From an uncultured Campylobacteraceae bacterium (GTDB lineage Bacteria > Campylobacterota > Campylobacteria > Campylobacterales > Arcobacteraceae): a stretch of 15,113 nucleotides of DNA. The translations under genes were made by a program, and so were the position numbers. Below, piece by piece: positions 6,787 through 13,240 of this stretch. The DNA lies in assembly GCA_913057765.1 (NCBI GenBank), contig CAJXPH010000043.1:1-15113 (forward strand). The letters run 5' to 3'. Numbering within the stretch: position 1 is the stretch's first letter; every line of letters starts with the position of its first letter. The notes beneath the pieces were generated by a model. That model saw only the letters and a program-made list of their open reading frames with translations, was not told where the DNA came from and searched no databases.

Positions 6787-7362
6787 TTAATCTTTTTTAA
6801 ATTTATTAGTAATAGTAATATATTTATGATCAGTTTTTAACTTAAAATGTTTCTTTATTTTTTCATAACATTCATAATTGTTTCCTATACGAACTCTTGA
6901 TTTCTTTCTATATCCATAGTCATTTGATATTGAACTTGATATAGCATAGTTCATTTTAGCTTCTACATATTTATCGCTATTTTCTATAACAATTTGTTTA
7001 TCTAAACATTTTGAAAAGTTGAGATTTGCAATTTTTTCGACTTCACAGTCATTATTATATCTTAGTAAAGTGTCTTCTATAACAGATGTATGATAGTATC
7101 GTCCCTGTCCTGCTATATTAACTTTATAATTTAAGTAGTAACAAGGAGTATCATTTAGTTTATATTGGCTGTACTTTGTATTTGTACCAGTTCTATCTAT
7201 TTTATTTTTTGTATTTTCTGATGTAATATTATTTAGATTTAAATCATCAATTTGTACTATTTTATTTTTTTTATCGTAAATTGGTGTAAGATTATATTGA
7301 GGTGCACAAGCAGTAAAAAAAGCTGTAAATGAAGTTAATAGAAAAATATTTTTATATGTCAC
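6787..7362 (-). CDS. Putative lipoprotein, unknown family
   Basis: A 191-residue precursor starting at GTG (7360-7362), supported by AAGGA five nt upstream. The N-terminus MTYKNIFLLTSFTAFFTAC is a short signal peptide with a lipobox-like FTAC; C19 would be the lipidated residue, followed by APQYNLTPIYDK. The mature part is hydrophilic with many Asn, Lys and Tyr and has five further cysteines (in PCYYL, NNDCE, SKCL, YECYEK), which could form disulfides in the periplasm. I do not recognise a family. The gene is monocistronic, convergent with the guaA relic and divergent from the SHOCT-containing gene. Possible role: envelope protein; no function can be assigned. Confidence 0.72.
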   Translation of the reverse strand: MTYKNIFLLTSFTAFFTACAPQYNLTPIYDKKNKIVQIDDLNLNNITSENTKNKIDRTGTNTKYSQYKLNDTPCYYLNYKVNIAGQGRYYHTSVIEDTLLRYNNDCEVEKIANLNFSKCLDKQIVIENSDKYVEAKMNYAISSSISNDYGYRKKSRVRIGNNYECYEKIKKHFKLKTDHKYITITNKFKKD

Positions 7363-7384
7363 TTTAGTCCTTTTTTTTAATTTT

Positions 7385-7515
7385 ATTATAGTTGAATTAG
7401 AATTAATATGCCTTTATATTATATTTTAAATTTAGTTTGCGGAAATCATATATAAATTTTTTAAAAATGCTTCAATTACTATTTTACTTATTTCAAATAG
7501 AAAGTGCCTTATAAT
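7385..7515. promoter_or_regulatory. Divergent promoters in the 7363-7583 gap
   Basis: On the minus strand TATAAT (7385-7390 on the plus-strand scale) lies 22 nt before the GTG of the lipoprotein gene at 7362. On the plus strand TATAAT at 7510-7515, within CCTTATAATAATG, lies about 70 nt before the TTG start at 7584. The rest of the 221-nt gap is A+T-rich with no further gene. Confidence 0.45.
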
Positions 7516-7583
7516 AATGTAATTATGTATTAATTGGATAAAATGTCCCTTTAATAAATAGTTATAAGGAATAGGAGAAATAA

Positions 7584-8219
7584 TTGGAAGAAAATATAAA
7601 GAATAAACATGGAACAGGTGCTTTTGTATTATCAGGTATGTCATTCTTTCCTATAATTGGGGTTATCCCTGGTATCATTTGTATTTTTAATGCTCTTATA
7701 AGCCGTAAAGAAAATTCTAAAAAGTTAGGCTTCCTTGGCTTTTCAGGAATTATGGTCACTGTTATTTTATATGGTTTTATTTTACCTAGTATTTTTAATA
7801 GTAAAGATTTCAATAAGAATTTTGAACCTCACTCAATAAGTACGATGACATCACTTGTAAGGCAGATTGAATATTTTAAACTACAAAGCAGTAAATATCC
7901 AAAAAGTATTGAAGAACTAAGAAGTAATCTTACAGAAGGTGAAATGGTCCTTACCTATGACATGTCTGGTCCGACGACTATTGGCGATAGGCCACGTGAA
8001 TTTTACTATGAAGTAATTAATGATAGTAATAATTATCTTTTATTTGGCATAGGACAAGACTCAGTACCCTTCACCAATGATGATATATATCCACTTATTG
8101 ATGTAGAAAAAGATAAAAATATTGGTTGGATAAAAACTAAAAAACTATTTGATAAAGGTATTCTGAGAGAAAAAGAGTACAATGTAGAGAAGAGTAAATT
8201 ATTAAATAATTATAAATAA
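7584..8219 (+). CDS. Membrane protein with pilin-G-like segment and C-terminal SHOCT motif
   Basis: A 211-residue protein starting at TTG (7584-7586), chosen because AGGAG (7573-7577) lies 6 nt upstream and the membrane segment begins soon after. Two transmembrane helices (about 11-39 and 47-70) flank a short basic loop (SRKENSKK), as in DUF4190-like proteins. Residues about 88-168 (MTSLVRQIEYFKLQSSKYPKSIEEL ... YLLFGIGQDSVPFTNDDI), given here in pieces, match the pattern of the type II secretion GspG C-terminal domain: a helix, YP, then G.D....T.DD. Residues 182-210 (WIKTKKLFDKGILREKEYN and on to KSKLLNNY) fit the SHOCT motif, a short C-terminal oligomerisation-type module. There is no prepilin peptidase signal, so it is not a normal pseudopilin. 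Function unknown. Confidence 0.75.
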   Translation: MEENIKNKHGTGAFVLSGMSFFPIIGVIPGIICIFNALISRKENSKKLGFLGFSGIMVTVILYGFILPSIFNSKDFNKNFEPHSISTMTSLVRQIEYFKLQSSKYPKSIEELRSNLTEGEMVLTYDMSGPTTIGDRPREFYYEVINDSNNYLLFGIGQDSVPFTNDDIYPLIDVEKDKNIGWIKTKKLFDKGILREKEYNVEKSKLLNNYK

Positions 8220-8314
8220 TTCAGGTAAAGATGTCTAGTAAAAGATTATAGAGAGATAGGTCCTCCTATTAAGTAAAACCATTTCTAAGTCAATTGTCAG
8301 GAGTATATTGCACT

Positions 8315-8729
8315 ATGAAAAATTATTATTTTCTTCATCCTCATTATTTAACCCTTATGTAGCAAGAATAAAGAAGCAAGCGATATCAGTAAGAGTATTT
8401 ATTCTCAACTAAAACAAAATGAAAGGAAAGTCATAGACTTTTCAAAAACAGTTACTTTTCAATATGAAAAAGTTTGCATACTTGGTCCTTATACATCAAA
8501 TGAATCTACAGAACAATCTCTTGTTTTTTATTGGGATGTGCAAAAAGAAGCAGAAATTAGTAGTAATGATGGAATTAATTTAATTGTATTCATAAAAGAA
8601 AATAAAGTTATATCATATATTGAACATTCAAGAGGTAAAGGTGATTTTTGGAAGTTAAGTAGAAAATGTTTAAACTATGAGAATTCTATTCTAACAATAA
8701 CATCTAGTAAAAACGACTGGATTTATTAA
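8315..8729 (+). pseudogene. Broken lipoprotein gene (frameshift and stop in signal peptide)
   Basis: AGGAG (8299-8303) and ATG at 8315 form a good start, but this frame stops at 8360-8362 after 15 codons. A second frame is open from 8352 to TAA at 8727-8729. It begins PLCSKNKEASDISKS, where LC looks like a lipobox cysteine, and runs about 125 residues to KNDWIY. Just upstream in that same frame, 8319-8348 would read KIIIFFILII, a signal-peptide core, followed by TAA at 8349-8351. The parts of one small lipoprotein are therefore present in order, but its start is out of frame and a stop interrupts the signal peptide. No ATG, GTG or TTG restores the frame before GTG at 8538. This is either a recently broken gene or sequencing error. 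The protein family is unknown. Confidence 0.65.
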
Positions 8730-8743
8730 AATAAAAAGTTTGT

Positions 8744-8786
8744 ACTTATTTCTTTGTAAAGAATGTAAGTTAAATTTCATTAGAAT
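8744..8786 (+). promoter_or_regulatory. Hairpin and possible promoter before the rhodanese gene
   Basis: An interrupted inverted repeat, ACTTA.TTCTTT-GT-AAAGAA..TAAGT (8744-8770), may end transcription of the upstream pseudogene, though no T-run follows. TAGAAT at 8781-8786 is a fair -10 box 27 nt before the ATG at 8813. Confidence 0.3.
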
Positions 8787-8812
8787 ACGAAGAATATAAA
8801 AAGGAAAAATTT

Positions 8813-9163
8813 ATGAACGACAATATAATCTATGCGTTTATCGCAATAGCAGCTTTTATCGCCTATAAAAAGTATACTCAATATAAGGTATTAAAGCTTG
8901 TTCCAACTCTTCTTGAACAAGGTGGACAAATTGTTGATGTTAGAAGTGTAGACGAATTTGTTGTAGCTCACAAAGATGGAAGTATTAACATCCCATTGGA
9001 TTCACTTAAAAATAAAATGAATAAGTTAGATAAGAATAAACCTATAATTCTTTGTTGTGCTAGTGGAAGTAGAAGTGGACTAGCACGGCGTACTTTACTG
9101 ACAAATGGATTTAAAGATGTGTACAACGCTGGAACATGGAGTTCTCTTACAAAGTTTGAATAA
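8813..9163 (+). CDS. Membrane-anchored single-domain rhodanese
   Basis: A 116-residue protein with an N-terminal transmembrane anchor (about 4-18, NIIYAFIAIAAFIAY) and one rhodanese domain (about 28-115). The N-terminal rhodanese marker is QIVDVRSVDEFVVAHKDGSINIP (39-61), and the active loop is C82-A-S-G-S-R87-S, matching CxxGxRS with the catalytic Cys82 present. Such domains transfer sulfane sulfur through a cysteine persulfide; acceptor and location of the domain (cytoplasm most likely, given the KK after the helix) are inferred. AAGGA precedes the ATG. The stop codon shares a base with the next start (TAATG), so it is translationally coupled to the HTH protein, which hints at a sulfur- or redox-related regulatory pair. 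Confidence 0.9.
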   Translation: MNDNIIYAFIAIAAFIAYKKYTQYKVLKLVPTLLEQGGQIVDVRSVDEFVVAHKDGSINIPLDSLKNKMNKLDKNKPIILCCASGSRSGLARRTLLTNGFKDVYNAGTWSSLTKFE

Positions 9164-9510
9164 TGAAAATTTCTTATCATCGCCGACGTAAAATCAAAAC
9201 AAGAAGAATAGCTCTAAGAGATTTGATTCTACAAGGTATTGAAGATCCGAAAGATTTAGCAAAAGAATTAAAAGTTACATTGCCAACAATAAAAAGAGAT
9301 TTAGAAGCACTGAAAACTATGAGTGAAGAAGATTTGACTTTTGAGACGAGACAAACATCTCAAGAAATACTTGATAAAAAAGATATGATATTATCAATGT
9401 TGGATAATGAAGAGTACTATAATGAAAATGGTGATCTAAATATAATAAAAATAACACGTGAACTTAATACTAGTAGAGCAACAGTTATGTCTGTTTTAAA
9501 TGGAGAATAA
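9163..9510 (+). CDS. Small DNA-binding protein with two HTH segments
   Basis: A 115-residue, basic-ended protein. Residues 14-51 (RRIALRDLILQGIEDPKD, then LAKELKVTLPTIKRDLEAL) form a clear helix-turn-helix of the winged/DeoR-like type, with recognition helix LPTIKRDLEALK. A second segment at about 92-113 (LNIIKITRELNTSRATVMSVL) also has the helix-turn-helix rhythm, so the protein may hold two DNA-contacting units joined by an acidic linker (55-90). There is no ligand or sensor domain. The start overlaps the rhodanese stop by one base, and the next gene begins 26 nt downstream, so it belongs to a four-gene unit. It may be a transcription regulator of its own operon; the target is unknown. Confidence 0.75.
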   Translation: MKISYHRRRKIKTRRIALRDLILQGIEDPKDLAKELKVTLPTIKRDLEALKTMSEEDLTFETRQTSQEILDKKDMILSMLDNEEYYNENGDLNIIKITRELNTSRATVMSVLNGE

Positions 9511-9536
9511 AATAGTTTACATGCAAAGGATATATA

Positions 9537-10067
9537 TTGCCATTTTATTTAACTAATGAAAATATAGAAGCAACTATGGAAAGAAATCCTGATGATATAT
9601 TTTCTCCTTCAGGTATAAATAAAAATCCATCTATAAGAAGTACAAAAATAAGACAACTTGTATCTCAAGAGATTAAACATACACTTGAGAAATATACGCT
9701 AAAACAAGTAGAAAATGGTCTATTTAGTACTGTGGATTCATTAAAAGAGGATAGCTATTTATCATATATATTAAAGTTTGAAACAGATGTTGACGAGTAT
9801 GAAATAATATATCATATACCATTTGAACTTTCAGTTATTGCAAATAAAGAGCTATTATTGAATTTATCAAAGTCAATAATTTATTGTTTAAATGCAGAAG
9901 ATTTTGCTTTTTTACAAGATATTAAACTTATAGATTTATATACTAAAAAAGTTGATAATAAAAAAATGAAAACTCTAGAAAACTTGTACTCTTTGACTAT
10001 TTCTATTAATAAAAAAGAGTATGGATTTTATTTACAACTTGATAAGCAATTTAATAAAATATTTTAA
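9537..10067 (+). CDS. Unknown protein, third gene of rhodanese-HTH unit
   Basis: A 176-residue soluble protein. The start is TTG at 9537-9539, favoured by AAGGA (9526-9530) 6 nt upstream; the ATG at 9521 reads only 11 codons in another frame. There is no signal peptide or transmembrane helix. Residues 1-35 are hydrophilic (MERNPDDIFSPSGINKNPS), then a helical region (SIRSTKIRQLVSQEIKHTLEKY), then alternating strand-like segments (YEIIYHIPFELSVIA, YSLTISINKKEYGFYLQLD) around a helix (ELLLNLSKSIIYCLNAEDF). I do not recognise a family. It is co-directional with its neighbours and 8 nt from the next gene. It may act with the preceding HTH protein, by position only. Confidence 0.65.
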   Translation: MPFYLTNENIEATMERNPDDIFSPSGINKNPSIRSTKIRQLVSQEIKHTLEKYTLKQVENGLFSTVDSLKEDSYLSYILKFETDVDEYEIIYHIPFELSVIANKELLLNLSKSIIYCLNAEDFAFLQDIKLIDLYTKKVDNKKMKTLENLYSLTISINKKEYGFYLQLDKQFNKIF

Positions 10068-10075
10068 AAGAAAAG

Positions 10076-10354
10076 ATGAAAGTTATGATAAATAAATACG
10101 TGCACCATTTAGAAAATGTATGTTCAGATTACTGTATGAGTGATTCTGATGTTTATAATATTTTGATAAGTAAAGATGACAGTGATTTCCCTCTTTCATT
10201 TGAAATAGTTAAAGATAAGGTTTTAAAAGATGTGCCTTCTAATATATTAAAAAATATATTTACACTTGTAGAATTAAAAAGTATCTTTTCTGATACGAAT
10301 ATAAAAAAAATTAAAAATGCAGAAACAAGAAAATTTATAGATAGTCTTAACTAA
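10076..10354 (+). CDS. Small unknown protein, last gene of rhodanese-HTH unit
   Basis: A 92-residue soluble protein, helical in prediction, with acidic stretches (SDSD, SKDDSD) and a lysine-rich C-terminal part. I do not recognise a family. Two starts are possible: ATG at 10076, 8 nt after the previous stop, and ATG at 10085; the upstream AAAAG stretches are poor ribosome binding sites, so coupling with the previous gene is likely. Its stop codon lies inside the hairpin that ends the unit. It has two cysteines (CSDYC), a CxxxC spacing, but no other metal-site signature. Confidence 0.55.
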   Translation: MKVMINKYVHHLENVCSDYCMSDSDVYNILISKDDSDFPLSFEIVKDKVLKDVPSNILKNIFTLVELKSIFSDTNIKKIKNAETRKFIDSLN

Positions 10355-10376
10355 GACTATCTAAGGTTTATTTTTT
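10338..10376. terminator. Hairpin terminator between convergent genes
   Basis: TAGATAGTCTTA (10338-10349) and TAAGACTATCTA (10352-10363) are perfect complements, giving a stem of about 11 bp over a 4-nt loop. On the plus strand TTTATTTTTT follows after AGG (10367-10376); on the minus strand the stem is followed by TAAATTTTC. It probably ends both the four-gene plus-strand unit and the minus-strand DnaJ gene. Confidence 0.65.
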
Positions 10377-11183
10377 CTGATCTTTAATAACTTGATAAGC
10401 TTGATTTATTTCCTGTGTTTTAGCAGTTGCTTCTTCTATATAAGTTTCATCTTTATCTTGTGAGCTGATGATATCTGGATGGTATTCTCTGACAAGTTTT
10501 CTATATGCCTTTTTAATAGTATTCATATCATCAGTTTCTTTTACTCCTAAAATCTCATAAGCTTCTTTGGGACTCATAGTTTGCTGTTTATTTTTCATCA
10601 TATTTTCAAACTTATTTACAATAGCATCATATTCATCAGGTGAGATATTTAGCTCTTGCACAATATCCCGTAAAACTTTTTCTTCTTCAGTGCTTATTCC
10701 ATTATCTACGAAGGCTAGTTGAATTAAAAAACCTACAAACTGTTTACGTTTGTGCATACCTCGACCAAGTAGTTTATTTAATGATTGTGCTATCTCTTTT
10801 GTATCGTCATCTCTTTCTTTTTCTTCATTGAAAATTTCTTTCATGAAGGCTCTTACTTTTTCTTTTTCGTCAAAAAGTTTAGAAATATCATCGAACATAA
10901 TACCAATAAGTTGAGCTTCTAATTCTTGTACTCTTCCATCTGCCTTAGCAACTTTAGCTACAAGTCCAACAAAAAGTCCTAACTCACTTTGCTTAAACAG
11001 CTCTTTCGAACCTGATAACTTATTTAGTTTCCTTCTTGCGTAGAATTTATATAGTCTAAATGCTACAAATAAAGAAGCAATAATTGAAAGTGTTACAAAA
11101 AAATTAACAATAAATGCGTAATAAAATATCGCTAATAATATTGCTATAAATATCCATTTTTTTAATTTCATCATTTTATCCAT
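10368..11183 (-). CDS. DjlA-like membrane co-chaperone (TerB + DnaJ domains)
   Basis: A 271-residue inner-membrane protein. A hydrophobic N-terminal region (about 10-45, one or two helices) anchors it, a TerB-like helical domain spans about 62-193 with acidic turns KADGRV (80-85) and VDNGIS (159-164), and a C-terminal J domain (about 205-270) ends it. The J domain carries the HPD motif at 235-237 (EYHPDI), which stimulates the ATPase of DnaK-type Hsp70. This order matches DjlA/TerB-DnaJ proteins linked to envelope stress. ATGs at residues 1, 4 and 5 are all possible; GGAT before the latter two could serve as a weak ribosome binding site. Upstream, TATAAT on the minus strand (11228-11233) and a small hairpin GGTCT/AGACC (11192-11207) lie in the leader. 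The gene is monocistronic. Confidence 0.9.
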   Translation of the reverse strand: MDKMMKLKKWIFIAILLAIFYYAFIVNFFVTLSIIASLFVAFRLYKFYARRKLNKLSGSKELFKQSELGLFVGLVAKVAKADGRVQELEAQLIGIMFDDISKLFDEKEKVRAFMKEIFNEEKERDDDTKEIAQSLNKLLGRGMHKRKQFVGFLIQLAFVDNGISTEEEKVLRDIVQELNISPDEYDAIVNKFENMMKNKQQTMSPKEAYEILGVKETDDMNTIKKAYRKLVREYHPDIISSQDKDETYIEEATAKTQEINQAYQVIKDQKK

Positions 11184-11227
11184 TTTTACTAGGTCTATTT
11201 TAAGACCACTTATTTATTTATCGTAAA

Positions 11228-11233
11228 ATTATA
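11228..11233 (-). promoter_or_regulatory. Promoter -10 box for the DjlA-like gene
   Basis: The minus strand reads TATAAT here, 45 nt before the first ATG of the DjlA-like gene. Between them a 5-bp hairpin (GGTCT 11192-11196, AGACC 11203-11207) sits 8 nt before the start codon in the leader RNA. The rest of the stretch up to the terminator at 11323 is A+T-rich without a gene. Confidence 0.45.
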
Positions 11234-11322
11234 TCTTCTTAACCTTATATAGTAGATATAGACTTAATTGATATTTTGATTAAAAATTAATTGTCAAGTT
11301 ATGAAAGTTATAGGAAAGAATT

Positions 11323-11359
11323 AAAAAAAGCCATCAAAATTTTTTAAATATTGATAGCT
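11323..11359 (-). terminator. Rho-independent terminator of the 60-residue gene
   Basis: On the minus strand AGCTATCAA pairs with TTGATGGCT (9 bp with one G-U wobble, plus-strand positions 11351-11359 and 11329-11337) and is followed at once by seven T (11329-11323). It lies 45 nt after the stop of the gene at 11404-11586. Confidence 0.75.
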
Positions 11360-11403
11360 ATTTATGAAGTTAACTCTTTTCTTTTAAATAGAAAAAAGAA
11401 TGA

Positions 11404-11586
11404 CTAATCAGTTTTTACTTGTTTTTCTTGTAGAGCAGCAAAAGCTTTTTTATAAGCTATAGCTTGATTATGATCTAGTGTTAAGGTCATTGGTAAATCT
11501 TTTAAGAAATCCATAATTACTGCGATATTATCATTTGCTGCATGTGCTCTTGCTAGAGCGTTACTTGCTTTTTTTTCGGCACTCAT
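11404..11586 (-). CDS. Small helical cytoplasmic protein, unknown
   Basis: A 60-residue protein, alanine- and lysine-rich, predicted all-helical (MSAEKKASNALARAHAAND, then IAVIMDFLKDLP and AIAYKKAFAALQEKQ). There is no signal peptide or membrane segment. It has a strong ribosome binding site (AAGGA, 7 nt before ATG on the minus strand), a good promoter and its own terminator, so it is a real, separately expressed gene in spite of its size. I do not recognise a family; the compact helical hairpin could be a small regulatory or ribosome/nucleoid-associated protein, but nothing in the sequence proves this. It is divergent from the pseudouridine synthase gene. Confidence 0.75.
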   Translation of the reverse strand: MSAEKKASNALARAHAANDNIAVIMDFLKDLPMTLTLDHNQAIAYKKAFAALQEKQVKTD

Positions 11587-11623
11587 TGTTGTGTCCTTTT
11601 ATGTAAGTTTATCTAACATCTAG

Positions 11624-11640
11624 AGTATATTTAAAAAAAA
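11624..11640 (-). promoter_or_regulatory. Promoter of the 60-residue gene
   Basis: The minus strand has TATACT (11624-11629) directly preceded by TTTTTTTTAAA (11630-11640). This T-run upstream of the -10 box is the pattern typical of Campylobacterota sigma-70 promoters. It lies 37 nt before the start codon. Confidence 0.65.
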
Positions 11641-11706
11641 CTTAAATAAATAGAGTAAATATTTATATTTAAGATTAATTTCAAAATTCAAAATGACCCT
11701 TTGGCT

Positions 11707-11740
11707 TATAATCTAGTATACTGTTCTAGAATTACAAGGA
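11707..11740 (+). promoter_or_regulatory. Promoter and RBS of the pseudouridine synthase gene
   Basis: TATAAT at 11707-11712 is followed by TCTAG (11712-11716) and CTAGA (11726-11730), an inverted repeat with a 9-nt spacer that straddles the expected transcription start and could be an operator or chance. AAGGA (11736-11740) lies 9 nt before ATG. Confidence 0.55.
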
Positions 11741-11749
11741 ATATACCTA

Positions 11750-12352
11750 ATGAATAGTACAACACATGAGTCAAAAAAACTGTTAGCACTGAATAAGCCT
11801 AAGGGATATTTGGTTACACGATCTGATGATCTTGGACGAAAAACAGTTTATGACCTTTTGCCTGATTGGGTTTTTGATGACCAATGGATGCCTATTGGAC
11901 GCCTTGATTTAGAATCCAAGGGGCTTCTATTATTTACAAGAGATGGTCAAATTAGTAACGTATTGACTAAACCTGGGAGTTGCATTAAGATATATGAAAT
12001 ATGGGTTAGAGGCCATGTGACAGAGGAACATATTGAGCAAGCTTTAAAAGGTGTGGAGAGTAAGTATGGTTTATTAAAAGCTCTTGTCGTAGAAAAAATA
12101 GGAATGGGTGGTGCTAAAACAAAACTTAGAGTGCAAATTGATGAAGGAAAGAATAGACATATCCGCCGTCTTTTTGGAGCCATGAAAGACCCAAAATTTG
12201 GGACGCCTTTAAAAGTTGTAAGCTTAAGTAGAATCAGCATTGGTAGTTTAAAACTTGACATTGAAAGTGGTAAGTATCGTTATCTTTCATTGGAAGAAGA
12301 AAAAATGCTACTTAAAAACTTTAAAATTAGTGGAGATACTCTTAAAATATGA
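11750..12352 (+). CDS. RluE-like 23S rRNA pseudouridine synthase (RsuA family)
   Basis: A 200-residue cytoplasmic enzyme of the RsuA/RluB/RluE/RluF family, which isomerises specific uridines in rRNA. It starts directly with the catalytic domain (LLALNKPKGYLVT, 11-23), so the N-terminal S4 RNA-binding domain found in RsuA, RluB and RluF is absent; this is the RluE arrangement. The catalytic aspartate is D53 in GRLDLESKGLLLFTRDG. Other family blocks are KIYEIWVRG (80-88) and EGKNRHIRRLFGA (132-144). RluE in E. coli modifies a 23S rRNA position; that target is inferred here. The N-terminal ten residues before the first motif are few and end with the start chosen at 11750 because AAGGA lies 9 nt upstream. 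It is transcribed alone, divergent from the 60-residue gene. Confidence 0.9.
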   Translation: MNSTTHESKKLLALNKPKGYLVTRSDDLGRKTVYDLLPDWVFDDQWMPIGRLDLESKGLLLFTRDGQISNVLTKPGSCIKIYEIWVRGHVTEEHIEQALKGVESKYGLLKALVVEKIGMGGAKTKLRVQIDEGKNRHIRRLFGAMKDPKFGTPLKVVSLSRISIGSLKLDIESGKYRYLSLEEEKMLLKNFKISGDTLKI

Positions 12353-12357
12353 AATAA

Positions 12358-12386
12358 AGTGTAAAGATAAAAAATTGTAATACACT
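12358..12386 (+). terminator. Weak hairpin after the pseudouridine synthase gene
   Basis: AGTGTA (12358-12363) and TACACT (12381-12386) pair over a 17-nt A-rich loop, followed by ATATTTT. The stem is only 6 bp, so terminator function is doubtful. The rest of the gap to 12484 is A+T-rich. Confidence 0.25.
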
Positions 12387-12483
12387 ATATTTTAAAAATC
12401 TATACCTCACTTAGTACAAATATTTTTAATTCTTTTTATAATTTAATTAGGTATTATTCTTAAATTAAACATATGGAGTATAT

Positions 12484-13032
12484 ATGAAAAAACTAATGAC
12501 GCTAATATTATTTTTTATTGCTGTAAATTTGAACGCAGGTGGATATTATAATATAAAAGAGCAAGGATATGATTCCGAAACATCTTTATTTTATTATTCT
12601 GTAAAACATAAACCAGAATCAGGTGGTTTATTTTCAAGTGAATCAAATACAAGAGTAAAAAATATTTTAATTTTTGACCCAAAAACAGAAAAACAATGGT
12701 ATCTTTTTAAACCAAATACAATATGGAATATTAGGCACTTTACTTTTGAAAGCTATAAAGATGAAGGGAAAAAGATTAATTTTTACGCTGGCGGTTATAA
12801 TGTTATGAATAGTGTTGATTTAATTAGAGAGTTAAAAAATAAATTACTCATAATAACAAGTGAAGAAAAAAATGATAAATTAACAATGTGGTTTGCTTCT
12901 AAGACAGGTGAAAATTTAAAGCAAGTACATATGTTTAATAAAACTGATAAATGGCATATTGATATTAAGAACTCAAAAATTAGATTTATTACACATAAAA
13001 ATGAAATATTAATTAAAAGTATAGACTGGTAA
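12484..13032 (+). CDS. Secreted protein of unknown function
   Basis: A 182-residue precursor with a classic signal peptide: MKK, hydrophobic LMTLILFFIAVNL, and a likely cleavage site after NA (residues 17-18) leaving GGYYNIKEQGYD. GGAG lies 5 nt before the ATG. The mature protein is rich in aromatic, lysine and asparagine residues with alternating strand-like segments (NTIWNIRHFTFESYK, KINFYAGGYNVMN), which suggests a beta-rich periplasmic fold. There are no cysteines and no lipobox, so it is not a lipoprotein. I do not recognise a family. The rubredoxin gene begins 43 nt downstream in the same direction with its own ribosome binding site, so co-transcription is possible. Confidence 0.7.
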   Translation: MKKLMTLILFFIAVNLNAGGYYNIKEQGYDSETSLFYYSVKHKPESGGLFSSESNTRVKNILIFDPKTEKQWYLFKPNTIWNIRHFTFESYKDEGKKINFYAGGYNVMNSVDLIRELKNKLLIITSEEKNDKLTMWFASKTGENLKQVHMFNKTDKWHIDIKNSKIRFITHKNEILIKSIDW

Positions 13033-13075
13033 CTTTATAAAAAGGGATATAATTAATAAAATATAAGGAATTGCC

Positions 13076-13240
13076 ATGAAGGATTATGTCTGTACAGTAC
13101 GTGGTTATATATATGAACCAAAACTCGGTGATCCTGATTCAGGGATTAAGCCAGGAACTTCATTTGAAGAGATTCCTGAAGATTGGGAATGTCCTGATTG
13201 TGGGTCTGCTAAAGATGATTTTGAAGAATTGGAAGATTAA
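13076..13240 (+). CDS. Rubredoxin with one iron ligand replaced (Cys9 to Arg)
   Basis: A 54-residue protein with the full rubredoxin layout: YVCTVRGYIYEPKLGDPDSG (4-23), IKPGTSFEEIPEDWECPDCG (24-43) and a short acidic tail. Rubredoxins carry one Fe on four cysteines from two CxxC pairs and move electrons in the cytoplasm, for example to oxygen- or peroxide-reducing proteins. C6, C39 and C42 are present, but the position of the second ligand is R9, encoded CGT at 13100-13102, one transition away from the TGT expected. Without C9, normal FeS4 geometry is not possible. AAGGA (13065-13069) precedes the ATG by 6 nt. The stop overlaps the end of the convergent AraC-like gene by 4 nt. It may be a real variant, a decaying gene or a single-base artefact. 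Confidence 0.9.
   Translation: MKDYVCTVRGYIYEPKLGDPDSGIKPGTSFEEIPEDWECPDCGSAKDDFEELED

Noticed and set aside
8253..8275. Small palindrome ATAGG-TCCT-CCTAT upstream of the broken lipoprotein gene
   Set aside because: A 5-bp stem is expected by chance at this length, and it lacks a T tract or link to a promoter.
8538..8729. Separate 63-residue gene from GTG 8538
   Set aside because: The same frame is open back to 8352 with a lipobox-like start and no ribosome binding site stands before 8538, so it is the 3' part of the broken lipoprotein gene.
9163..10354. Toxin-antitoxin pair formed by the HTH protein and its downstream neighbours
   Set aside because: The HTH gene is coupled to a rhodanese gene, and the 176- and 92-residue proteins do not resemble any toxin family I know; there is no positive evidence.
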